64,000 nt of DNA from Gammaproteobacteria bacterium (lineage in GTDB: Bacteria; Pseudomonadota; Gammaproteobacteria; UBA4575): contig JAJDYY010000008.1 in the NCBI GenBank assembly GCA_022824965.1, forward strand, positions 575,482 through 639,481. Reading direction: 5' to 3'. This document shows positions 53,064-61,058 of this stretch, in pieces. Under the pieces are notes generated by a model, which worked only from the letters and a program-made list of their open reading frames with translations, was not told where the DNA came from and did no database searches. Both the position numbers and the translations under genes were made by a program. Each line of letters begins with the position of its first letter. Within the stretch, counting starts at the first letter, position 1.

Positions 53064-54149
53064 ATGGACGTTCAACAACCAACCTCACCTTCCGAGTCGG
53101 GGCCAGGCGCCCCGGAAAAAACGAGCGGTCGAATTCTTCGCAGCGGACTCGTCCTTCCAGTCCTGACCGCAGTTTTGGTGCTCGCGGGTGGCGGCCTTGC
53201 ATATTATGCATGGCTCGGACTCAATGAGCGCCTGATTCAAGCCACGTCTGAGCGCCAATCCCTGGCTGACGATATCGCCACCATTGATGAGAGCACGGAG
53301 TTTCTGGGTTTCAAAGAGGAACTGCAGCAACAGATCTTCGCACTTGAACAGCAGGTGACAGGGCTTTCCAGACAACTGAAAGAGCAGACGAACCAGCTGG
53401 AACATACTCGCAGCTTCGTGCAACAGTCCCTGGCCAGCATCAACCGGAGCCAACTGGAATGGGGGCTGAACGAAACCTTGTATATTTTGCAACTGGCAAG
53501 TCACCGCCTGCTTATAGAGCGTGACGTTTCGGGAACCATTGCCGCCCTGGATATTGCAAGCACTCGCCTGCATGAGCTCAATGACCCTCGCTTGCTCCCC
53601 ATACGTGAATCCATCTCCAGACAGATTCAAAAACTGAAAACCGTTCCCGATCCAGACTGGGTGGGTATCAGTCTGCAACTCAACAACTTGCTGGGCAGGG
53701 TCCGCCAGGACAGCTTCGATGTCAGGCCAACACCAAACCTGCGATCTGAACCCCGTGAACCGGACCCCCAAGAAAGCCAGCCGAGACTGTGGCAAAAGCT
53801 TACTGGCCAGGTGAAGCACTTCATTGACGACTCGATCACTATCACCCGAAAGGCATCGCCATCCAGCCTGTCAGCCGAACATCGGGAGGGTACCCGGACC
53901 CACGAATTCCTCCAAGCCCGATTGCTCAGCGCCAAATATGCCTTGGCGAGCCGCAATAGCCAAGGCTACCATCATGAACTTGAATCCGCGCTGACATGGC
54001 TTGAAACCTCGGCGCCCCTGAACAACGCGAGTGAACTGGCCGACGAACTGAGGACCTTGAATTCCGTGAATCTCGAACCGGAACTTCCAGACATCAGTGA
54101 ACCAAGCACCCTTCTGACGAATCTGCTGGAAAATTCAGAGAGTCGCTGA
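53064..54149 (+). CDS. hemX: Uroporphyrinogen-III C-methyltransferase-like membrane protein HemX
   Basis: 361-aa inner-membrane protein; ATG 53064 is the first start after hemD that gives the conserved topology. Short Ser/Pro-rich cytoplasmic tail, one helix (residues ~31-52, LVLPVLTAVLVLAGGGLAYYA), then long periplasmic coiled coil (EELQQQIFALEQQVTGLSRQLKEQ) and QLEWGLNETLYILQLASHRLLIERD typical of HemX. The name suggests a methyltransferase, but no SAM motif is visible; role in tetrapyrrole handling is unproved. Stop abuts the hemY ATG. Confidence 0.93.
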   Translation: MDVQQPTSPSESGPGAPEKTSGRILRSGLVLPVLTAVLVLAGGGLAYYAWLGLNERLIQATSERQSLADDIATIDESTEFLGFKEELQQQIFALEQQVTGLSRQLKEQTNQLEHTRSFVQQSLASINRSQLEWGLNETLYILQLASHRLLIERDVSGTIAALDIASTRLHELNDPRLLPIRESISRQIQKLKTVPDPDWVGISLQLNNLLGRVRQDSFDVRPTPNLRSEPREPDPQESQPRLWQKLTGQVKHFIDDSITITRKASPSSLSAEHREGTRTHEFLQARLLSAKYALASRNSQGYHHELESALTWLETSAPLNNASELADELRTLNSVNLEPELPDISEPSTLLTNLLENSESR

Positions 54150-55340
54150 ATGCTGCGCCCCTTGCTAGTTTTCATGGTCTTTCTGATTTTCTTTGCAGGC
54201 ATCATCCTGTATGTCATGCAAGCCCCGGGGCTAGCAGTTTTCACCTTTGGTGATGTCATGATCGAGCTGCCACTAGTCCGGTTTGTAGTTGGGGCTTTCG
54301 TTGCAGTGATCGTACTGTATTTGGCCTTGCGTCTGCTTGGCCTTGTATTCAACGCACCTCTTCGGTTGCGGGCTGCCCGTACCAGACGCCGGCAGCGCAA
54401 AGCCGCCGAGGATACCAGCCAAGGGCTGGCCAAGTTTGCCTCAGGGGACTGGCGGCAGGCGGAGAAGCTGCTGATACGGGGAGTTGATGAATCTCGCAGC
54501 GCGCACATCAACTACATCTGGGCAGCACGTGCTGCACAGCGGAGCGGGAACCATGAAATGCGTGACCAGTATCTGGAGCAGGCAGAAAAATCCATGCCGG
54601 AAAAGCAGGCCATACTTGACATTCTTCGCGCAGAATTCCTCTTGCAACAGGACCTGCCTGAACAGGCTCTGGCCTGCATTGAGCCGTACAGCGGGAAGAT
54701 TGCCAACAACTCTAAAATCGCCGGCATGTTTGCCAGTGCCTATCAACAACTGCAAGACTGGCAACAACTCGCAGGCATTATCCCCGAGCTGGAAAAGAAC
54801 CACGGCATTCGCCCCGAGACGCTTGAGAAAATACGGAAAACCGCGGCGTGTGGACTACTGGATGCGTCCAGGCATGGCGAAACTGCCGAAGATATTGAAC
54901 ATCTAGGCAAACGTTTCAGGAGTACGATCACAGCTGATGACACACTTGCGGTGGCCTACGTCGAAGCACTGCGGGTGCAGGGCAGGCACCAGGCAGCCGC
55001 AGCCTTGGTAACGGACGTGTTGGACAGTCGCTGGTGTCCAGAATTGGTCCGGCAATTCGGTTTGCTGGAACATGCTGATGCCGCATCCGCACTGCAACAG
55101 GCTGAGCAGTGGATTGCCCAGCACGATCACGATGCCGGCTTATACCTGACGCTGGGTCGCCTGTGTAAACGAGCCGAGCTTTGGGACAAGGCAAAGAACT
55201 ACCTCGAATCCAGCTTGGACTCGGAACCCCTGGCCGAGACTTGCACCGAACTTGCGGCCTTGCACGAGCGTCTCAATGAGTCTGAGACTGCATATCACTA
55301 CACGAAAAAAGGGCTGGGTCTAGCCGCCCGGACCACATGA
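54150..55340 (+). CDS. hemY: Heme biosynthesis-associated TPR protein HemY
   Basis: 396-aa protein with two N-terminal membrane helices (LLVFMVFLIFFAGIILYVM; LVRFVVGAFVAVIVLYLAL) and a cytosolic/periplasmic TPR array (residues ~90-390: NYIWAARAAQRSGNHEMRDQYL; GLYLTLGRLCKRAELWDKAKNYLE-type repeats). This is proteobacterial HemY, unrelated to Gram-positive protoporphyrinogen oxidase HemY; thought to coordinate haem enzymes. Starts immediately after the hemX stop. Confidence 0.93.
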   Translation: MLRPLLVFMVFLIFFAGIILYVMQAPGLAVFTFGDVMIELPLVRFVVGAFVAVIVLYLALRLLGLVFNAPLRLRAARTRRRQRKAAEDTSQGLAKFASGDWRQAEKLLIRGVDESRSAHINYIWAARAAQRSGNHEMRDQYLEQAEKSMPEKQAILDILRAEFLLQQDLPEQALACIEPYSGKIANNSKIAGMFASAYQQLQDWQQLAGIIPELEKNHGIRPETLEKIRKTAACGLLDASRHGETAEDIEHLGKRFRSTITADDTLAVAYVEALRVQGRHQAAAALVTDVLDSRWCPELVRQFGLLEHADAASALQQAEQWIAQHDHDAGLYLTLGRLCKRAELWDKAKNYLESSLDSEPLAETCTELAALHERLNESETAYHYTKKGLGLAARTT

Positions 55341-55354
55341 GGAAGGCCTCTTGC

Positions 55355-55383
55355 TTGAACCCCGTCTTTGTCGCAAGTATTCT
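55355..55383 (+). promoter_or_regulatory. Sigma-70 promoter of the Mrp-like operon
   Basis: -35 TTGAAC (55355-55360), exact 17-base spacer, -10 TATTCT (55378-55383), about 35 bases before the first gene. An inverted repeat GTCGCA/TGCGAC (55370-55375 with 55383-55388) frames the -10 and could be an operator. Confidence 0.6.
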
Positions 55384-55417
55384 GCGACATGAACAGTCCG
55401 ACGTACGGCAATAAGCC

Positions 55418-55906
55418 ATGCTGATTCGTACATTGATAGCGGCATCCCTGCTACTCCTCTTGTGGATATTGTTGTCTGGACATCTGGGCATCCTGTTGCT
55501 GTCTTTGGGTATTGCCAGCGGCTTGCTGGTCGCTTGGCTCATCCACAGGCTTGCGCTTCAAAACCCTGACTTCAGTACCCTGTATTTCAGCCTTAACTTG
55601 CCCAGATTTTTGCCCTGGTTTTTTCTGGAAGTGGTCCGTTCCAATCTGGATGTCAGCTGGAGAATATTGCATCCAAAACTGCCGATTTCCCCGAACACAA
55701 GTACCGTGTCCACATCAAAGCTCAACAATGTAGCCACGACCGCCTATGCAAACTGCATCACCCTGACCCCCGGTACATATACACTGAATGTCGACGATCA
55801 AACCATCGAAGTGCACTCACTGACTCAAGAGACCGCCGAGAAACTGCAGCAGGGAAAAATGAAGGAACGGATTTCTGTCCTGCAAGGGCGTCTCAACACT
55901 TCCTGA
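55418..55906 (+). CDS. Na+/H+ antiporter subunit E (MnhE/MrpE)
   Basis: 162-aa membrane protein: hydrophobic N-terminal half (LIAASLLLLLWILLSGHL; ILLLSLGIASGLLVAWLI) and a cytosolic C-terminal half (NCITLTPGTYTLNVDDQTIEVHSL) typical of MrpE. First gene of a ten-gene operon in the order E-F-G-(A C-terminal)-B-C-D-D-x-D. Confidence 0.92.
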   Translation: MLIRTLIAASLLLLLWILLSGHLGILLLSLGIASGLLVAWLIHRLALQNPDFSTLYFSLNLPRFLPWFFLEVVRSNLDVSWRILHPKLPISPNTSTVSTSKLNNVATTAYANCITLTPGTYTLNVDDQTIEVHSLTQETAEKLQQGKMKERISVLQGRLNTS

Positions 55907-55922
55907 AGCCGTACAGGGTCTT

Positions 55923-56192
55923 ATGTTTACTACTGCATTCATTGCTATCCTGGTCGTCATGTTTGTCCTGCTGCTGCGTGTGGCTCTCGGACCCACAATT
56001 TTTGACCGCATCCTGGCCATCAATACGTTTGGCACCGCAATCGTCCTGTTGATCGCATTATTCGGATTTTTGACCGCACGGCCGGACTTTCTGGACATTG
56101 CGCTGCTTTATGCGCTGATCAATTTCATATCGACGATTGCAGTACTGAAATTGTTCCGCAACGACTCGCTGGGCAAACCCATCGATGAGTGA
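55923..56192 (+). CDS. Na+/H+ antiporter subunit F (MnhF/MrpF)
   Basis: 89-aa protein with three membrane helices (FIAILVVMFVLLLRVALG; AINTFGTAIVLLIALFGFL; ALLYALINFISTIAVLKLF). GPTIFDRILAINTFGT is the MrpF signature. Sixteen bases after subunit E. Confidence 0.92.
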   Translation: MFTTAFIAILVVMFVLLLRVALGPTIFDRILAINTFGTAIVLLIALFGFLTARPDFLDIALLYALINFISTIAVLKLFRNDSLGKPIDE

Positions 56193-56201
56193 GGTCTGGA
56201 C

Positions 56202-56519
56202 ATGTTCGTAGTCAGCTGGATACTGCTTGTGCTGGGCAGTGTGTTCTGCTTGATCGGCACCCTGGGGCTCATGCGCCTGCCGGATTTTTATTCCAGGGTG
56301 CATGCAGCCAGTATCATTGACAGCCTGGGGGCCATACTGATTTTGCTGGGTCTGATCACACAATCGCAGGACCCGCTGGTAATCATCAAACTGATCCTGA
56401 TTCTGCTGTTCATGATGCTCACCGGTCCGACCGCAGTACATGCCCTGGCGCACACCGCAGTGCTCAGAGAAAAAAACCGGGCTTCGGATCAAGATCCCGA
56501 ACAGCCCCACGAGCCCTGA
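56202..56519 (+). CDS. Na+/H+ antiporter subunit G (MnhG/MrpG)
   Basis: 105 aa, three helices; LGSVFCLIGTLGLMRLPDFYSRVHAAS is the MrpG hallmark (pieces: IGTLGLMRLPDFYSRVHA), followed by LTGPTAVHALAHTA. Nine bases after subunit F. Confidence 0.92.
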   Translation: MFVVSWILLVLGSVFCLIGTLGLMRLPDFYSRVHAASIIDSLGAILILLGLITQSQDPLVIIKLILILLFMMLTGPTAVHALAHTAVLREKNRASDQDPEQPHEP

Positions 56520-56525
56520 AAACCT

Positions 56526-57074
56526 GTGGATATAGAAACCATCGTCAATATTTCGCTTCTGACCATGCTGGCACTTACGGTGGTCGTGCTGATACGCATG
56601 AAAAGTCTGCTGGCCATCGCACTATCCAGCGGTGTCTATAGTTTCTTGTCGGCAGGCCTGTTCGTGGCAATGGATGCGGTGGATGTTGCATTCACCGAAG
56701 CTGCCGTGGGTGCCGGAATCACAACCATACTGCTTCTGGTAACCATCGCCATCACAGGACGGGAACAGACCGTCAGCAAGCACAAAAGGTTTCTGCCCAT
56801 TGCTGTAATCACGATCACGGGGGCAGCCCTGATCTACGGAACACTGGACATGCCCCCTTATGGAGATGCAAAAGCCCCGATTCACACCCATGTCGCACCT
56901 CATTACCTGACACAAAGCAGCGAGGAGATTGGCATACCCAATGTCGTGACTTCCGTGCTGGCAAGTTATCGAGGCTACGACACACTGGGTGAGGTCGTAG
57001 TGATTTTCACAGCGGCTGTGGGCGTACTGCTTTTGCTTGGAAATGCAGCAAAGCGAAGCGGGCGCAAACAATGA
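56526..57074 (+). CDS. DUF4040 antiporter subunit (MbhD+MbhE / MrpA C-terminal equivalent)
   Basis: 182 aa from GTG 56526. N-terminal DUF4040 domain (MKSLLAIALSSGVYSFLSAGL; FTEAAVGAGITTILLLVTI) corresponds to MbhD, and the C-terminal part (GIPNVVTSVLASYRGYDTLGEV, VVIFTAAVGVLLLL) to MbhE. In standard Mrp systems both are fused to the end of the large MrpA. Here they form a separate gene, as in archaeal Mbh operons. Overlaps subunit B by four bases. Confidence 0.88.
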   Translation: MDIETIVNISLLTMLALTVVVLIRMKSLLAIALSSGVYSFLSAGLFVAMDAVDVAFTEAAVGAGITTILLLVTIAITGREQTVSKHKRFLPIAVITITGAALIYGTLDMPPYGDAKAPIHTHVAPHYLTQSSEEIGIPNVVTSVLASYRGYDTLGEVVVIFTAAVGVLLLLGNAAKRSGRKQ

Positions 57075-57493
57075 ATCCCCGTTCCAGCTTGATATTGCGC
57101 GAAGTCTGCAGGCTGGTGATCCCTGCTGTCATGCTGTTTGCCCTGTACGTGCAGTTTCATGGAGAGTATGGGCCCGGTGGCGGCTTTCAGGCAGGCGTGA
57201 TATTTGCTGCTGCAGTCATCCTGTATGCGCTGGTATATGGCCGGCAGAAGGCCCAGCGCATTCTGCCCACCGAGACCGTCCGTTATTTCATTGCGGCAGG
57301 CGTACTGCTGTATGCAGGAGTTGGTGTGGCAACCATGCTGCTGGGTGGAAATTTCCTTGACTACAATGTGTTGCTGCAGGGTCATCAGCAAGCCCAGCAT
57401 CTGGGCATTTTTCTTATTGAACTTGGAGTGGGTGTCACGGTGGGTGCTGTCATGATTGCGATTTTTTACACGCTGGACGAATTCTGCGAATAG
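57071..57493 (+). CDS. Na+/H+ antiporter subunit B (MnhB/MrpB)
   Basis: 140-aa four-helix protein with MrpB hallmark FHGEYGPGGGFQAGVIFAAAVILY (pieces: GPGGGFQAGVIFAAA) and LGVGVTVGAVMIAIFYTLDE at the end. ATG overlaps the previous stop (ATGA). Confidence 0.93.
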   Translation: MNPRSSLILREVCRLVIPAVMLFALYVQFHGEYGPGGGFQAGVIFAAAVILYALVYGRQKAQRILPTETVRYFIAAGVLLYAGVGVATMLLGGNFLDYNVLLQGHQQAQHLGIFLIELGVGVTVGAVMIAIFYTLDEFCE

Positions 57494-57496
57494 GCA

Positions 57497-57856
57497 ATGA
57501 TCACAGGCTATTTCAATTACTGGGTCGTGATCATTTTGATGATGATGGGTTTTTATATCGTCATCTCGGACTCCAACCTGATCAAGAAAATTATCGGGCT
57601 GAATATTTTTCAAACCTCGGTATTCATACTGTTTATCTCCATGAGCAAGGTGAAAGGAGGGACTGCACCGATACTGATTGCTGGGGCCGACGTATATTCG
57701 AATCCACTACCACATGTCCTGATCCTGACAGCAATCGTGGTGGGGGTGTCAACCTCTGCGCTGGGGCTTGCGATCATTGCCAAAATCCACCGGGCGTACG
57801 GCACCGTCGACGAGACCATCATTCACGAACAGGATGATCTTCAGGACGAAAACTAG
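57497..57856 (+). CDS. Na+/H+ antiporter subunit C (MnhC/MrpC, NuoK-like)
   Basis: 119-aa three-helix protein homologous to NuoK: IGLNIFQTSVFILFISMSKV and VLILTAIVVGVSTSALGLAI carry the conserved helix positions. Its TAG stop shares its last base with the GTG start of the following D subunit. Confidence 0.93.
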   Translation: MITGYFNYWVVIILMMMGFYIVISDSNLIKKIIGLNIFQTSVFILFISMSKVKGGTAPILIAGADVYSNPLPHVLILTAIVVGVSTSALGLAIIAKIHRAYGTVDETIIHEQDDLQDEN

Positions 57857-59334
57857 TGCTGGCTCATTTACCTGCATTACAAGTGGTGATCCCCCTGATC
57901 AGCGCACCCGCCTGTGTACTGGTCACGCGGGCCAACTGGGCCTGGCTGCTGGCCACTGCGGTGAGCATCATTTCTTTTGTCATCGCCTTGCTGCTGGTGC
58001 ACGAAGTGTCCGAGCATGGCGTGCTGTCCTACCACCTGGGCGGCTGGAGACCGCCGCTGGGAATCGAATACCGCATTGACCATCTAAGCGCCTACTTGCT
58101 GACCATCGTGGCTGCTACGGCCAGCATCACCATGATTGCGGCACGAGAAAGCATAAAGCAGGAAATCCCGCCCGAGAAGGCCAGCCTGTTTTTTTCCGCG
58201 TACCTGCTGTGCCTGACCGGCCTGCTCGGCATCATTGCTTCTGGAGATGCCTTCAATATTTTCGTCTTCCTTGAAATCAGCTCACTGTCCTCCTACGTGC
58301 TGATTGCAATGGGCCGTGACCGACGCGCCCTGACTGCGGCTTACCAGTACTTGATCATGGGGACCATCGGCGCCACCTTCATACTGATTGGTGTCGGCCT
58401 GCTGTACATGCTGACCGGCACCCTCAACATCCAGGATTTACAGCAGAGGATCCCGGCAATCGTTGACTCCAGAACATTGCACGCGGCCTTTGCCTTCCTG
58501 ACCGCAGGAATCTCACTGAAAATTGCCCTGTTTCCGCTGCATCTTTGGCTGCCCAATGCCTACGCACATGCTCCATCGATGATCACGGTGTTCCTGTCGG
58601 CAACCGCAACCAAGGTTTCTGTATACGTACTGCTGCGATTTTTTTTCGACCTGTTTCCGCAGGAAATTTCTTTACAACAATTTCACCTGGGCAAGATCCT
58701 GCTGCCCCTGTCCATCATTGCCATCCTGACAGCGTCCTTTGTTGCCATCTTCCAGGAGAACATCAAACGCATGCTCGCCTATTCCAGCGTTGCCCAGATC
58801 GGTTACATGACGCTGGCAATCGGGCTGGGTTCGGCGGACGGCACGATCGCCGGAATGGTGTACCTGTTCAATCATGCGATCATCAAAGGCGGACTGTTCC
58901 TGGCCATGGCCTGCGTATTGCTGAGAATCGGCTCGGTGCAACTGGAAGATTTTGCGGGGCTGGGCAGGCGCATGCCCTGGACCATGGCGGCCGTGGTTCT
59001 GCTGGGCCTGGGGCTGATCGGGATCCCATTTACGGCAGGTTTTGTCAGCAAATGGTATGTGCTGTCAGCCGCGATTGAACAGGGGCACTGGCTGGCAGCA
59101 ATTGTGGTCGTGGGAGGATCACTGCTGACCGTCCTTTACATCTGGAAAATCATTGAACATGCCTACTTCAAGACCCCTGTAAGCGCCACGCGCCAGAGCC
59201 AGGTAATCCTTGAAGCGCCCCGGCAGATGCTGCTCCCCCTGTGGTTGCTGGTGGCAGGCAGCTTCTATTTTGGCCTGGATACCTCCTTTAGCCTTGGGTT
59301 TGCAAGCACCGCCGTCCAGGCGTTGTTTCACTGA
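57856..59334 (+). CDS. Proton-conducting antiporter subunit D (NuoL/M-like), first copy
   Basis: 492-aa, ~14-helix member of the NuoL/M/N-MrpA/D family. Key ion-path residues visible: Glu in FNIFVFLEISSLSSYVLI, Lys in ISLKIALFPLHLWLPNAYAHAP, and His/Lys in YSSVAQIGYMTL and FNHAIIKGGLFL. GTG start overlapping subunit C. Closest in character to MrpD. Confidence 0.95.
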   Translation: MLAHLPALQVVIPLISAPACVLVTRANWAWLLATAVSIISFVIALLLVHEVSEHGVLSYHLGGWRPPLGIEYRIDHLSAYLLTIVAATASITMIAARESIKQEIPPEKASLFFSAYLLCLTGLLGIIASGDAFNIFVFLEISSLSSYVLIAMGRDRRALTAAYQYLIMGTIGATFILIGVGLLYMLTGTLNIQDLQQRIPAIVDSRTLHAAFAFLTAGISLKIALFPLHLWLPNAYAHAPSMITVFLSATATKVSVYVLLRFFFDLFPQEISLQQFHLGKILLPLSIIAILTASFVAIFQENIKRMLAYSSVAQIGYMTLAIGLGSADGTIAGMVYLFNHAIIKGGLFLAMACVLLRIGSVQLEDFAGLGRRMPWTMAAVVLLGLGLIGIPFTAGFVSKWYVLSAAIEQGHWLAAIVVVGGSLLTVLYIWKIIEHAYFKTPVSATRQSQVILEAPRQMLLPLWLLVAGSFYFGLDTSFSLGFASTAVQALFH

Positions 59335-59337
59335 GCT

Positions 59338-60807
59338 ATGAACCTGCTGCTGCAACACCTCGAGCTCGCACTCTTGATCCCCCTGCTGGGCGGGGCCTTG
59401 GTTCTCCTGTTCCGCAACCGGCCAAGGCTGCGCGAGGCGAGTTCGCTGTTCGCTGGAATCCTCCTGTTCTTGTACGTCACCCAGTTGCTGGGGCTATACC
59501 ACGAGCCCAGCCCGGTGCATACCCTGCTGAATATCTCTGCCAGTCTTTCGATCGCTTTCCACCTGGAACCACTCGGGCTTGTTTTTGCCTTGCTGGCGTC
59601 TGGACTCTGGGTCTTCACAACGATGTATTCCATCGGTTACATGTCCGGCAATTCAGAAAAGAATCTCACGCGGTTTTACCTGTTCTTTTCCGTATCGATC
59701 GCAGCGACCATGGGCATTGCCTTTGCGGCAAACCTGTTCACGCTATTCATATTTTATGAGGCATTGACGTTATCCACCTACCCCCTGGTGACACATAAAC
59801 AGACCTCGGAGGCACGAAGTGGAGGGCGCGTCTATCTGGGACTTTTGCTTGGCACCTCGATCATGTTTTTTCTGACCGCCCTGGTCATCACCTGGATTCG
59901 GGCCGGTACGCTGGATTTTATGCCGGAGGGTGTACTTGAAGGGAATACCCAGGGATTGGCCGCCGTGCTGCTGTTTACGCTGTTCATGCTCGGCATCGGA
60001 AAAGCGGCTCTGTTGCCATTTTACCGCTGGCTGCCTGCCGCCATGATTGCACCTACGCCCGTGAGCGCCCTGCTGCATGCCGTTGCCGTGGTCAAGGCCG
60101 GGGTATTTTCCGTGCTCAAGATATCCGTGTACACATTCGGAATCGACTACCTGGCAACCCAGGAGGCCTCAGGCTGGATCCTGTGGCTGGCAGTGGCCAC
60201 CATGGTGGTCGCTTCGATCATTGCGCTCAGCAAGGACAACCTGAAAGCACGGCTGGCCTATTCGACGATCAGTCAGCTTTCATACATTGTCATCGGCGCA
60301 GCCCTGGCCTGGCCTGCGGCTGCCCTGGGAGGCGCCCTGCACATCGTCACGCACGCTTTCGGGAAAATTACCCTGTTTTTTTGTGCCGGTGCAATTTACA
60401 CCGTGACAAAATACACGCGTGTCAGCCAACTCAACGGCCTCGGCCACAAGATGCCATTCACTTTTGCAGCCTTCCTGCTCGCCGCATTCAGTGTGATCGG
60501 CCTGCCGCCGTTCATAGGCAGCTGGAGCAAATGGCTGCTGATTGAAGGCAGCGTGGACACGCAGCACTATGTCGTGCTGTTCGCCTTTGCGCTGAGCACC
60601 TTGCTCAACTGTGCCTACCTGCTGCCGATCGGCCTGCGTGCTTTTTTCAAACCGCCGGATCCTGCCCAGGCTGTCACGAGTCCCGGGATCCAAGAGGCGC
60701 CGCTTGCGTGTCTGATCCCCTTGTGTGCTACGGCTGCGGCCACATTACTGCTGTTTTTCTATATTCAGCCCCTTTATGATTTTCTGTACCCCGTTTTCAA
60801 TTCATGA
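59338..60807 (+). CDS. Proton-conducting antiporter subunit (NuoL/M-like), second copy
   Basis: 489-aa NuoL/M-like protein with a long lateral N-terminal segment. Conserved Glu in LFTLFIFYEALTLSTYPLV, Lys in GIGKAALLPFYRWLPAAMIAPTPVS (piece: GIGKAALLPFYRWLPAAM), and YSTISQLSYIVIG, ITHAFGKITLFFCAG-type helix (VTHAFGKITLFF). More like the N-terminal module of MrpA/NuoL than the first copy. Three bases after it; overlaps the next gene by four bases. Confidence 0.94.
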   Translation: MNLLLQHLELALLIPLLGGALVLLFRNRPRLREASSLFAGILLFLYVTQLLGLYHEPSPVHTLLNISASLSIAFHLEPLGLVFALLASGLWVFTTMYSIGYMSGNSEKNLTRFYLFFSVSIAATMGIAFAANLFTLFIFYEALTLSTYPLVTHKQTSEARSGGRVYLGLLLGTSIMFFLTALVITWIRAGTLDFMPEGVLEGNTQGLAAVLLFTLFMLGIGKAALLPFYRWLPAAMIAPTPVSALLHAVAVVKAGVFSVLKISVYTFGIDYLATQEASGWILWLAVATMVVASIIALSKDNLKARLAYSTISQLSYIVIGAALAWPAAALGGALHIVTHAFGKITLFFCAGAIYTVTKYTRVSQLNGLGHKMPFTFAAFLLAAFSVIGLPPFIGSWSKWLLIEGSVDTQHYVVLFAFALSTLLNCAYLLPIGLRAFFKPPDPAQAVTSPGIQEAPLACLIPLCATAAATLLLFFYIQPLYDFLYPVFNS

Positions 60808-61058
60808 ACCGCAAGAAACATCGCTACTGGCTGGACAGCCCCGCTAACGTTCGCAAGCTTGTGTACGGCCTGTACAGCTTGTGTGCAGCATTGATGCTGC
60901 TCGACTTCTTTTATCACAAGCATGCCAACTTCCCTTTTGAAAACTGGTTCGGCTTTTTCGCCTGGTTCGGTTTCATTGCGTGCGTGGCCCTGGTCCTGCT
61001 CGCCAAACAAATGCGCAAGCTTGTGAAGCGCGACGAGGACTACTACGGTGATGTTTAG
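60804..61058 (+). CDS. Small two-helix membrane protein of the Mrp-like operon
   Basis: 84 aa, unrecognised family. Basic N-terminus (MNRKKHRYWLDSPANVRKL), helix 1 VYGLYSLCAALMLLDFFY, aromatic loop PFENWFGFFAWFG, helix 2 FIACVALVLLAKQMRK, acidic end RDEDYYGDV. Overlaps both neighbouring D-type genes (4 and 11 bases), so it is translated in step with them and is probably a structural subunit of the complex. Confidence 0.8.
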   Translation: MNRKKHRYWLDSPANVRKLVYGLYSLCAALMLLDFFYHKHANFPFENWFGFFAWFGFIACVALVLLAKQMRKLVKRDEDYYGDV

